A stretch of 64,000 nucleotides of DNA, taken from an uncultured Desulfovibrio sp. (lineage in GTDB: Bacteria > Desulfobacterota > Desulfovibrionia > Desulfovibrionales > Desulfovibrionaceae). Below are positions 9,016-16,665 of the stretch, one piece after another. The position numbers and the translations under genes were made by a program. The notes below the pieces were generated by a model that saw only the letters and a program-made list of their open reading frames with translations, ran no database searches and was not told the origin of the DNA. The stretch lies in contig CAJXRQ010000007.1 in the NCBI GenBank assembly GCA_913060505.1, forward strand, positions 1-64,000. Direction: 5' to 3'. The number at the start of each line of letters is the position of its first letter. Position 1 is the first letter of the stretch.

Positions 9016-10224
9016 TTACGCCCGCTCCATATACGGCCTTCTCCTGTACAAACGGATCAAAAGATATGGCTGTACCAGAGCAGTCACGATGGAAAGCCCC
9101 GCAACCGTCCCCATTCCGACCAGCGCCCCGTTGGCCATGGAAGTCAAAACCATTGAGGAGATGACACCTCCAAGACCGTTTCCTGCCTGTTGGACGGCGG
9201 AAAGAACAGACATGAAGGCCGCACGTTCATGTTGGCGGGGAACCTTGGCAGCCTCGGAAGTGGCAGAAACATTACGCATGCAAGCCATGGCCATGAACAT
9301 GACGAATATGACCATGAGAGGGCTGGCACTTTCATGCATGAATCCATCGGCCGTAAAAATGATCAACAGCACCGTGCCCACGAAATTTATGGACAGCGGT
9401 CCAAAGCGATCCGAAAGCCAGCCGCCAAGTTGAACCAGAATAAGGCTCACTACCCCGCCCACCATGTACAAAAGGCTCAAATCAGCTCTGGGGAATCCCC
9501 TGTTGTACATGAAAAACGCCGCAATTCCGGGGATGATCAGAAAAGAGGAAAGCATGGAGGACCCCATCATCAACAAGGCATTCCGCTTCCGCTTCTCACG
9601 AAACATGGACAAAACCATTTTGAAGGTGGATTCCTGAACAACCGGCTTTTTTTGGGATGCAAGATGTTCCTTCAACGGCGGCACAAACAGGATGATACCG
9701 AGAGTAACAACCATTGCCAGACCAAAAATCGCATAAAATGGCGACTTCCAGTTCCCAAAGCGGGCAAGCTCCAGCCCAAAAGGCACGGCCACCACGGAAG
9801 AAACCGAAAAAGCTCCCATGACCGCTGCGACGGCCTTGCCCCTGTGCTCCTGAGGAACGGCCTCCGTGGCCATTGTCAGGGCAATACCCGCAGCCGGGCC
9901 ACCACACAGGCCAGCCAGCACACGTGTTCCGATCAAACCATAAAACCCGGTGCTGAATGTGGTCGCAAGCGTTGAAATGCCCAATCCTGCAACCGCTGCC
10001 ATAGCCACATGCCTGCGGTCAAACCTGTCGAGCACCCCGGCCAGAACAAGACCGGAAAAGGCGACCGCGAGAGTGTAACACCCGCAGATCGTACCCACAT
10101 CAGAATTGAGAACAGGCAATGCCTTGGCGAGATCCGGGCCAAGCGGCACCACCATCATGTAATCCATCATGTTGACGAACTGCACCAATGAGGCAAAGGC
10201 AATAATGGTCTTATATTTTGTCAT
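9016..10224 (-). CDS. Major facilitator superfamily transporter (YbtX-like context)
   Basis: A 402-residue inner-membrane protein with about 12 hydrophobic helices. The ATG at 10224 is preferred because AGGAG lies 8 bases upstream. The first loop carries the MFS A-motif region (LAGVLDRFDRRHVAM) and the sixth-seventh helix loop is long and basic (REKRKRNALL), as usual for the family. It follows the MBL gene by about 50 bp and probably shares its transcript. An MFS protein beside YbtPQ-like transporters recalls YbtX of the yersiniabactin island; it could equally export a ligand-freed siderophore. Substrate is not readable. Confidence 0.88.
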   Translation of the reverse strand: MTKYKTIIAFASLVQFVNMMDYMMVVPLGPDLAKALPVLNSDVGTICGCYTLAVAFSGLVLAGVLDRFDRRHVAMAAVAGLGISTLATTFSTGFYGLIGTRVLAGLCGGPAAGIALTMATEAVPQEHRGKAVAAVMGAFSVSSVVAVPFGLELARFGNWKSPFYAIFGLAMVVTLGIILFVPPLKEHLASQKKPVVQESTFKMVLSMFREKRKRNALLMMGSSMLSSFLIIPGIAAFFMYNRGFPRADLSLLYMVGGVVSLILVQLGGWLSDRFGPLSINFVGTVLLIIFTADGFMHESASPLMVIFVMFMAMACMRNVSATSEAAKVPRQHERAAFMSVLSAVQQAGNGLGGVISSMVLTSMANGALVGMGTVAGLSIVTALVQPYLLIRLYRRRPYMERA

Positions 10225-10273
10225 GTTAACTCCTTTCAAAATGTACAACAGCCGACCCTTGATTCTGGGAAGA

Positions 10274-11308
10274 CTAAAAACTCACGGTATCGCCATTGCC
10301 CACATACAATGTGCCGTCAGCCTCATCAGCCAACACAGGCACCTTGTTGAACTCCCGGTATTTGTCTGTGCCCCGGACCACCGGCAACCCGGCTCGCAGG
10401 GCACGTCTGCCCCACTCCCGCCCGGTGCAATGGTTGCAGGCGATCTTTTGCAGTCCGGCCTTCCGCATCAGTTCTATGCTTTCCTGCATATGCGGCTCCC
10501 ATTGTTCCATGGGCGCAATGTGCAGGCCGCCATAACAGCCAAACAGTTTCTCTCCACCCGCAAAATTCGTGGAGGGGCAGGAAAGAATGGCGGAAAGACC
10601 GGGATGCCCACATCCTGTGATCACAACAATGCCTTTGTCCTTCACCTTGACGTAAACGACGTTTTCTCCGCGCACACCAAGGGGGATTGTCACATCAAAA
10701 GGAACCACCGCCATTCCGGACTGGGGGTAATATCTATTTCCAAATCGCGTGGGAATGCGTTTTCCCGTATGCGGGAACATGTTTTTGGGGCAGCCGGGAA
10801 TCGCGGAAAAATCTTTCCCGTCGAGAAGCTGCAAACTTTTTTCTCCCAGGGATTCCGGGTAGTACATCGTAATATCCGGCGCCCGCTTCAGGGTACTTTC
10901 AAGGCCGAAAAAATGATCATTGTGGTCGTGCGAAACGATCAGCGTATTCACTTCACCGTCCTGCAACAACGAATCCACGCCCGTCATGGCAAAGGCATGA
11001 TCCATCCATTCCGTGCTCCAGCCGCTGTCCAAAAGGTAAAGAGAATGCCTGCCGTCAAGCGCCTCCACGTCGAGAAGCGCGCAAAACCCGGCAAGATTGC
11101 TTTCCGTATAGGCGATGTCATATTGATTGGTTTGAGGCCCACCAGCTCGCTGAACATCATCCCAAAGGATTCCTGAATCAAACCATCCTGTTTCCGAAAC
11201 GCATGTAATGCTGACGCCCAGCACTTCTCCCATGTCCAGCAAATCACTGGTCATCCCGTCATTTTCCCGCAATCTCTTTGCTTTTTTTCCCGTCGATTGT
11301 GCACTCAT
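10274..11308 (-). CDS. MBL-fold metallo-hydrolase
   Basis: A 344-residue metallo-beta-lactamase-fold enzyme. The zinc motif is clear: SHDHNDHFFG (HxHxDH), with later ligands at GCGHPG and CNHCTG. This layout resembles the subgroup annotated as dihydropterin/aminobenzene phosphate synthase-like hydrolases; no signal peptide is seen, so it is cytoplasmic. Two starts are possible, 11320 and 11308; the second has GGAG 6 bases before it. It is followed closely by the MFS gene and stands between the two AraC regulators, so it may process the imported or a related metallophore, for example by hydrolysing an ester or lactone to release metal. That role is only an inference from position. Confidence 0.8.
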   Translation of the reverse strand: MSAQSTGKKAKRLRENDGMTSDLLDMGEVLGVSITCVSETGWFDSGILWDDVQRAGGPQTNQYDIAYTESNLAGFCALLDVEALDGRHSLYLLDSGWSTEWMDHAFAMTGVDSLLQDGEVNTLIVSHDHNDHFFGLESTLKRAPDITMYYPESLGEKSLQLLDGKDFSAIPGCPKNMFPHTGKRIPTRFGNRYYPQSGMAVVPFDVTIPLGVRGENVVYVKVKDKGIVVITGCGHPGLSAILSCPSTNFAGGEKLFGCYGGLHIAPMEQWEPHMQESIELMRKAGLQKIACNHCTGREWGRRALRAGLPVVRGTDKYREFNKVPVLADEADGTLYVGNGDTVSF

Positions 11309-11521
11309 CTCGCGCTCCATTTTTCAAATAGGTGAATGCGCCGCATCCTGCCGAATCCCAACAACGGTTGAGGACCGGTCAGACCTCAAAAAGGCGCAAG
11401 AGAAAAATGCGTTCGGAGGAAAATTCCCGCTAGCACTTCCCGTGCTTTTTTTTGCACATGCCGATCAGATACGTATGGGAGAGGAGACATTACCCCTGTG
11501 AAGGGAAAGGAAGGAAAAATT

Positions 11522-12430
11522 CTATTGCTGTGGACGATTAGCTCGGCGGTATGCGCCGGGATTGACGCCGAACTGTTTGTTGAAAAGCCGGGTGAGGTGA
11601 CTCGGACCGGAAAAGCCAACGGAATAGGCAACTTCGGTCACGCTCATCTCGGTGGATTCCAGCAACACACGGGCTTTTTCCAGCCGCCTGTCCCGAAGGA
11701 ACTGAAAAACAGGCATACCGAAGGTCTTCCTGACCCCGCGGGTCAGGCTCGCCTGGCTCAGGCCCACCAGATTGCCCAACTCGGCCAGGGAAGGTGGCTG
11801 CACCATGAGGTCCATCAAAATTCGTTGCGCATGTTGAATGCGATCATCTTCCGGTGCTCCCTTATAAAGTCCGGCATCATGATCGGGTTCCAAAAGACTG
11901 GCCATAAAATGGGAAACAAGCTCCAGCGCCTTGCCCTCCAAAAACAACGTTTCCGCCGTTCCCTCGTACGGACACGTAAAGAACTGCTGCGCAACCTCCT
12001 GCATCTGATCGCTCATGGCTGAAATATCATGGTAAAAACCGTTTTCACGATTTTCAATAAGCCCGCGAACCAACGGCGGCAATCTGCCTATGTCGGCCTG
12101 GATGGTCTCCGCCAGCAAGGACCTGTGCATATGCACGCACACAAATCGAATATCTTCATCCGCCCCACATTCATGAATACCGAACAACTGCGGGACCAAT
12201 AACAGGGCGGCATGTCCCGAAGGAATGACCACGTTTTTCCCCAGATCGGCAAAATGGTGCATCACCGATCCGGACAACACGAATACGAACGCGCAGGCAT
12301 TTCCATTGTTCTTGAAGTGAAACTGACGACTCTCGCGCAGACGGAAGTCGCCATACACCACTTCCAGGCCCGGCCGTATTTCGACGGTCCGATCCTTTTC
12401 TCCAAACATGCTTGAAGACAACTGCGTCAT
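11522..12430 (-). CDS. AraC-family transcriptional regulator (second in the locus)
   Basis: A 302-residue regulator with a cupin-like sensing half (FKNNGNACAFVFVLSGSVMHHF, then GHAALLLVP) and a C-terminal AraC double helix-turn-helix (LAELGNLVGLSQASLTRGVRKTFG and VTEVAYSVGFSGPSHLTRLFNKQFG, ending GAYRRANRP). It most resembles PchR-type activators. It is upstream of, and co-directional with, the MBL and MFS genes with about 210 bp between them. It may control that pair, while the other AraC protein controls the ABC/TonB genes (inference). Confidence 0.9.
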   Translation of the reverse strand: MTQLSSSMFGEKDRTVEIRPGLEVVYGDFRLRESRQFHFKNNGNACAFVFVLSGSVMHHFADLGKNVVIPSGHAALLLVPQLFGIHECGADEDIRFVCVHMHRSLLAETIQADIGRLPPLVRGLIENRENGFYHDISAMSDQMQEVAQQFFTCPYEGTAETLFLEGKALELVSHFMASLLEPDHDAGLYKGAPEDDRIQHAQRILMDLMVQPPSLAELGNLVGLSQASLTRGVRKTFGMPVFQFLRDRRLEKARVLLESTEMSVTEVAYSVGFSGPSHLTRLFNKQFGVNPGAYRRANRPQQ

Positions 12431-12587
12431 GAGGGCTCGACTTCTCCCGAAATATTCATTTCAAGGTGGGTGGTTCAAACAATATCCACAACGAAGAAAC
12501 GGTACGACCGTTTTTTCAAAGCTGTCAATGGAGATAGTCAAAACGATTTTGAACGCGGCTCCCCACGCCCATCTCCCAACATAAAAA

Positions 12588-12617
12588 CCCCACACAAAAG
12601 TGCGGGGCCTGTTTTTT
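12588..12617. terminator. Bidirectional intrinsic terminator
   Basis: The arms CCCCACAC and GTGCGGGG flank an AAAA loop. A run of seven T follows on the plus strand and five T follow on the minus strand. On the minus strand it sits 24 bp past the stop of the decayed frame at 12641, which suggests that frame was once an expressed gene. Confidence 0.7.
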
Positions 12618-12640
12618 TCATAGTTCTACGACGAAGAGAC

Positions 12641-12990
12641 CTAGTGCAAACGTCGAAGCACCTCCAGAGCATCCGCCGGGGGTTGGGTCTCGATCCGCTT
12701 GTACTGGCTGCCGTCAGGCGCTCGTCCATTTCAAGCTCGGACAACGCCGTTCTGGCAGGCAAGCGCGACCACAACACCCAAAGGCTTGCAGTATATGTAC
12801 TGTAACCTCGAGTGCTTCACTGACGATGTGATCCGTGACGCTTCCGAACAGATCGTTCAGGGAATAAAGGGCAAGTTCCCTGCCAATGCCAAGCCCCCGG
12901 CAATTTTCATCGACAACAAACCGGCCCATTGGGAAAAAACCATTGATATACAAGGACTTTTCAACTGGCTGACAATGCCAAAAGGCAACG
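12641..12990 (-). pseudogene. Decayed minus-strand reading frame, function unknown
   Basis: No intact gene fills the 570 bp between the second AraC gene and cbiK. On the minus strand, protein-like sequence is split over frames. An upstream part reads FVVDENCRGLGIGRELAL, vaguely like the acetyl-CoA loop of GNAT enzymes. A middle part reads YIYCKPLGVVVALACQNGVV. The last part reads GRAPDGSQYKRIETQPPADA and ends LRRLH-stop at 12641. Joining them needs frameshifts near 12735 and 12800, plus bypass of a TGA. A terminator follows directly. This looks like a small gene in decay; the GNAT hint is weak and I do not assign a function. Confidence 0.35.
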
Positions 12991-13003
12991 GGAAAGCGAA
13001 TTA

Positions 13004-13939
13004 TCAAGCCAGCCCGGAAACCGCCTCGGCCAGATGATCGTGCCAGATGGACCGAAAGCCGTCATGCTCCAACGATCCGGTATGGACCGGCACCACCTCA
13101 AGTCCCAGAGAAGCGAGTATCGTTTTCCAGGCATGGTCATGCTCACCAAACAGATCGACCTGAACGTGATGGCCGGGCACACACATGAAAGGTACCAGAA
13201 AAACGCGTTTTATGCCCTTGTCGAGGAATCGCCGTCCAAGGTCGGCAGGAGCCTCGCGGCTCATCAGCGTTCCCATGGCAACATTGGAGGAAGCGCGCAT
13301 GAGAAGGCTCTCCAAAGCCAGATACAGGGCATGACCTTCATGGTAGGTTCCATGCCCCACAAGAATCACGGCATCGGTTTGTGTTTCCAGCGGCAAGAGG
13401 TTTCGGGCAATGACCTCCGCCGCCCGCTCCATGTCCTGCACGGACCGCAAGAGCGGCGCGCCGATCGTAACCTCAACCAGCCCTTTACGGGGATGCCGCA
13501 TGGCTTCTGCCTGTTGGACGGTCCAATCGTATTCCACTCCCGGCAATGTATGCAGGGACTGCACTGCAACATGGCTGATGCCGTCATCCACCATTTGGGA
13601 CAGGGCCTCGGCCACGGACAACGGCTGCATGCCACGGGAACGAAGCTTGGTGCGTATGCGATTGGCCGTGAACGCCCAACGAACATCCATGTCCGGATAC
13701 TTGTTGCGGACTTCCTTTTCAAAGAGGTCGTAATACTTGTGGGCCTCCGTGTGCGCACAGCCAAATGCAGACAAAAGAATACCCCGCGTTCCGATACGGG
13801 GTTCGGGGACACCCCCATGGTGATGATGATGGTTGTGATCGTGATGATGGTGATCGTGGCAGCAATGCCCGTTCTCTCCGCTGTGGGTGTGGTCATGATG
13901 GCCATGACAGTTCAGGGAATCGCGTGAATCAGGGTGCAT
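13004..13939 (-). CDS. cbiK: Sirohydrochlorin cobaltochelatase CbiK with His-rich N-terminus
   Basis: A 311-residue chelatase that inserts Co2+ (or Fe2+) into sirohydrochlorin, for cobalamin or siroheme. The core (about residue 50 on) shows GILLSAFGCAHTEAHKYYDLFE, the CbiK start, then AFTANRIRTKL, VAVQSLHTLPGVEY, with the metal-binding histidines in LVGHGTYHEGHALY and PFMCVPGHHVQVDL. Residues 12-43 form an extra histidine-rich tail (HGHHDH, CCHDHHHHDHNHHHHH), likely a metal store or sensor; it is not part of the usual ~265-residue enzyme. No signal peptide precedes it, so this is a cytoplasmic form. GGAGG lies 5 bases before the ATG. A cobalamin riboswitch lies upstream, so expression should fall when B12 is plentiful. 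Confidence 0.95.
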   Translation of the reverse strand: MHPDSRDSLNCHGHHDHTHSGENGHCCHDHHHHDHNHHHHHGGVPEPRIGTRGILLSAFGCAHTEAHKYYDLFEKEVRNKYPDMDVRWAFTANRIRTKLRSRGMQPLSVAEALSQMVDDGISHVAVQSLHTLPGVEYDWTVQQAEAMRHPRKGLVEVTIGAPLLRSVQDMERAAEVIARNLLPLETQTDAVILVGHGTYHEGHALYLALESLLMRASSNVAMGTLMSREAPADLGRRFLDKGIKRVFLVPFMCVPGHHVQVDLFGEHDHAWKTILASLGLEVVPVHTGSLEHDGFRSIWHDHLAEAVSGLA

Positions 13940-14030
13940 GACACCTCCATGAAACAGAGTGCAAGAATACCGCAGGACACTAGGTGCCCGACGGGGGAAA
14001 TATGAAAAACATGTCTGTTAACGAATGAAC

Positions 14031-14051
14031 GCACGCTCCCGTGGAGCATGC
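14031..14051 (-). promoter_or_regulatory. Expression-platform hairpin of the B12 riboswitch
   Basis: On the minus strand GCATGCTCC and GGAGCGTGC form a 9-bp stem with a 3-base loop, between the riboswitch aptamer and the cbiK start. The following bases (GTTCATTC) are only moderately T-rich, so it could act as a terminator or as an anti-ribosome-site switch. Confidence 0.45.
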
Positions 14052-14099
14052 AGTTAACTCCTCCGACAAAGCCGTCCCGCTTTGCGTGAGGATGAGGTT

Positions 14100-14256
14100 T
14101 TGTTGGCAGGTCTCCTGGCTTGCGAGTCATGGACGATTTCCGGGCCTTCCCGATTGCTCGGTGGCCAATGAGGGGGAAAATCGTCTCTTCGCTTACAGTT
14201 GCGGGGGCAGCGCTGGTTTCCCACCAGCTTCCCTATTCACCCGATAACGGGACCAA
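14100..14256 (-). ncRNA. Cobalamin (B12) riboswitch upstream of cbiK
   Basis: Read on the minus strand, the segment contains in order the conserved parts of the cobalamin riboswitch: GGTGAATAGGGAA, an AGCTGGTGGGAAACCAGC hairpin, GCTGCCCCCGCAACTGTAAGC, a CGGGAAGGC element, and the B12 box AGCCAGGAGACCTGCC at 14105-14120. It points at cbiK, 160 bp downstream, and would lower its expression when adenosylcobalamin binds. Confidence 0.95.
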
Positions 14257-14356
14257 CGACTGTATTATTGCTATATGGAGGGAGAAATGAAGTCAAATCC
14301 GGTACGGTTCAAAGGAACTTCCCGAAGCAGTCTATACGGAGCAGAAGAATCACGGA

Positions 14357-15646
14357 TCAGAATTTATATACCTGCAACAGCAGATCCACCTGTGAGACAA
14401 CGCCCACCAGTTCTTCGGCGTCCACTACGGCAATAATACCTTCACTCGCTTCAGCCATCAGGCACATGGCCTCACGATAGCTGGCACTCGGCATCAGCTT
14501 CGGAATCTGGCGCTTGGCATATCCTTTGACAGGTACGCCCAATCGGCCATCTTTTCCCGCTTTGGCGCACACTTGTGCAGAAAGTCCGCCAAGCAGTTCA
14601 TTTCCTTCGCAAACCATGAGACCGGAAACATTGTTGTCGGCAAGAATTTGTGCAGCCGTTTCCATGGTGGCACCTGCATCGACCCTGTATTTGTCCGGGG
14701 AGGACATGATGGTTTCCACAGCCACGGGCTTATGGCAACCCTGAGCCAAAAGGGCGCGTACCTGTTGTGCAGCCACTTGCGGACATTCCCCGCGAATAAT
14801 GGCTGATCCTGCGCCGGTATGACCGCCTCCGCCCAAAACTCGCATTATCTGCCCGACATCCACAAGGCCGGGCCTGCTCCGGCCAATGACCATGCTCTTT
14901 TGCGAGTCTGCCTGAAAAACACCAAAAGCGGCATCAACGCCTTTAAACTCCCGATATTTCGATACCACCCGGGCCAACGACGTCAGGCCGTTGTTGATAT
15001 ACAGGGCACACAGGCCTATACGGACCGTATCGACATCCAAAATTTCCGACTCTTCCAGCATTTTGCGGAAGACCTCGGCATGGGCATCATCAACGCTATC
15101 GTCCAGATATGCGGAAACCATGTTCAGGTCCGCACCATTTTCAATCAGAAAACTGACCATGGCCGCGTCCCGTGCCGTAACGGAAGGATACCGCAGACAG
15201 CCGGTATCCGAATAGATACCGAGCAAAAAAAGAGTCGCATGGATAGGGGAAAACGGGGTATCCCGCCGCTGCATCTCTTCCAACAAAAGCGTCACGGCCG
15301 CGCCGACTTCTTCCCTATGGGTTTCTCCGCTTTGGATAGTGACGCCTTCCATGTGATGATCCCAACAAACAACGTCCAAATCGTCTTTTTTCGACAGGAC
15401 ATCCATACGGTCCAACCGTTGCCAATTGTTGGCGTCCACCACGATGAGCGATGTCACGCCGTCCAGATCAAAATCCTTTCTGGGCCGAATGCGCAGTATG
15501 TGGGCATGGACAGACATGAACCGCTTAACTTCCGGGTTGACCCTGGAAGGAAGCACTCCAACGGACTCCGGATAAAGAAACGTACAGGCCACCATGGAGG
15601 CCAAGGCGTCAAAATCGGTTCCCGTATGTGTGGTGACTATCTGCAT
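14357..15646 (-). CDS. DHH-family phosphoesterase with paired CBS domains
   Basis: About 429 residues from the ATG at 15646 (GGGAG upstream). The N-terminal DHH domain has THTGTDFDALASM, VVDANN, the signature WDHH and YSDTGCLRYP. A DHHA1-type segment with GGGGHTGAGSA follows (about residues 275-290). The C-terminal ~115 residues are two CBS modules (ETIMSSPDKYRVDAG... and LMPSASYREAMCLM...GVVSQVDLL). The same architecture occurs in the front half of bacterial CCA-adding/poly(A) polymerase-like proteins, but the nucleotidyltransferase domain is absent here. It is probably a cytosolic nucleotide or oligonucleotide phosphoesterase regulated through CBS ligands; the substrate is not known. It lies upstream of the B12 riboswitch and is transcribed the same way. 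Confidence 0.85.
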   Translation of the reverse strand: MQIVTTHTGTDFDALASMVACTFLYPESVGVLPSRVNPEVKRFMSVHAHILRIRPRKDFDLDGVTSLIVVDANNWQRLDRMDVLSKKDDLDVVCWDHHMEGVTIQSGETHREEVGAAVTLLLEEMQRRDTPFSPIHATLFLLGIYSDTGCLRYPSVTARDAAMVSFLIENGADLNMVSAYLDDSVDDAHAEVFRKMLEESEILDVDTVRIGLCALYINNGLTSLARVVSKYREFKGVDAAFGVFQADSQKSMVIGRSRPGLVDVGQIMRVLGGGGHTGAGSAIIRGECPQVAAQQVRALLAQGCHKPVAVETIMSSPDKYRVDAGATMETAAQILADNNVSGLMVCEGNELLGGLSAQVCAKAGKDGRLGVPVKGYAKRQIPKLMPSASYREAMCLMAEASEGIIAVVDAEELVGVVSQVDLLLQVYKF

Positions 15647-15800
15647 GTCAGGCAATTCTCCCGCTGCTCATCATGAGCCAAGCTAAAGTACCTGCCTATC
15701 GTAGACATGGCATGGTTTGCAAACAAACGGACGGAATTCAGGAAACAAATAACGTTTGAGAAAAATAGAGAGAGACATTCTGCATAAAAAAAAAAGAAAA

Positions 15801-15831
15801 GGACACCAATCAATGATTGATGTCCTTTTTT
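15801..15831. terminator. Bidirectional terminator before the tRNA remnant
   Basis: The stem GGACA-CAAT / ATTG-TGTCC is followed by six T on the plus strand and preceded by a long A run that gives T on the minus strand. It stands where the terminator of a former tRNA gene would be, mirroring the layout downstream of tRNA-Asp at 16423-16460. Confidence 0.7.
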
Positions 15832-15838
15832 CATTCAG

Positions 15839-15885
15839 TGACAGAGTCGAAGGGACTCGAACCCTCGGCCTCCGGCATGGCAGGG
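15839..15885 (-). pseudogene. tRNA-Asp 3'-half remnant
   Basis: On the minus strand this segment repeats the 3' half of the tRNA-Asp gene at 16472-16548: a perfect 28-base match covers the T arm, variable region and part of the anticodon stem. The acceptor end is degraded (ACTCTGTCA in place of GCTCCGCCA). The 5' half is missing. Together with the intact tRNA it flanks the GNAT gene as a direct repeat, as expected for an attachment-site duplication or a tandem tRNA copy that was broken. Confidence 0.8.
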
Positions 15886-15893
15886 AACTATGC

Positions 15894-16343
15894 TTACAAC
15901 ACAAGAACCAAGCGAAGCATGTCCCTGAGTTGAATGCCTGATTCAAAGATCGGTTCATCATAATTATCGACAAAATGATTTTTGATCACTGCTTCCACCC
16001 GGAACCCTGCACGCTGGTAGAACGCAAGTTGATAGCCAAACGTTCCAGTCCCCAACTCAATTCGACCGACGCCCTCGGCTCTTGCTTCCCCAATAACATG
16101 ATGCAACAACTGCGTGCCAATCCCATGCTTCTGAACACTCGGACTAACGGCAATATTGTACAATTCCATGGTCGCATCTTCAATATGGCCGAGCACACAT
16201 ACGCCAACCGGCACGCCTGACTTTTGGGCAAGATAGCATAGTGACGTATCAAGGTAGCTATTGATACTGTCTACAGACGGGTCGGCCTCAAGCAAAAGGT
16301 ACATCGGCATTTTCTCTTGAGAGACGGTAACAATATTCAACAC
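15894..16343 (-). CDS. GNAT-family N-acetyltransferase
   Basis: A 149-residue enzyme of the Gcn5-related acetyltransferase fold. The diagnostic acetyl-CoA loop is VSPSVQKHGIGTQLLHHVIG (pattern Q/R-x-x-G-x-G/A), preceded by the LYNIAV strand and followed by LAFYQRAGFRVEAVIKNHF, the usual 'FYEKxGF' element. Start: a GTG at 16343 with GAGGAG about 9 bases upstream. Substrate cannot be read. Its stop touches the tRNA-Asp remnant and its start lies 130 bp before the intact tRNA-Asp, so it is the sole cargo between the two tRNA copies; recent acquisition is possible. Confidence 0.88.
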   Translation of the reverse strand: MLNIVTVSQEKMPMYLLLEADPSVDSINSYLDTSLCYLAQKSGVPVGVCVLGHIEDATMELYNIAVSPSVQKHGIGTQLLHHVIGEARAEGVGRIELGTGTFGYQLAFYQRAGFRVEAVIKNHFVDNYDEPIFESGIQLRDMLRLVLVL

Positions 16344-16422
16344 AATACATTCTCCTCATAACAAATGACGACAACATGCTGTCAGGCATTCCAACCTGTT
16401 AATACACATAATGCAACCGACG

Positions 16423-16460
16423 CCAAAAAGAAAAAGCCCTTACAACTTAATGTAAGGGCT
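16423..16460 (-). terminator. Terminator of tRNA-Asp
   Basis: A perfect 10-bp stem (AGCCCTTACA / TGTAAGGGCT, 6-base loop) is followed on the minus strand by TTTTTCTTTTT, just past the 3' end of tRNA-Asp. Confidence 0.85.
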
Positions 16461-16471
16461 TGAACTTTCAG

Positions 16472-16548
<77 letters not shown>

Positions 16549-16665
16549 GCGAGGTACTGCACGGGTTACCCCATCCAGCGTCGAGAAGGCAATATGCCCA
16601 CCGGCGCACGGATTGTCAACAGAATTTTGTAAAATTTTAGCCACACGATAACACTTTGAAATAAT

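Noticed and set aside
11432-11453. A plus-strand terminator-like AGCAC/GTGCT with eight T upstream of the MBL gene
   Set aside because: The stem is only five pairs and no plus-strand gene or transcript precedes it, so I did not list it as a feature.
12641-12800. Reading the in-frame TGA of the decayed gene as selenocysteine
   Set aside because: No selenocysteine insertion hairpin can be seen, the surrounding frames also need shifts, and the upstream part is in another frame. Decay is simpler.
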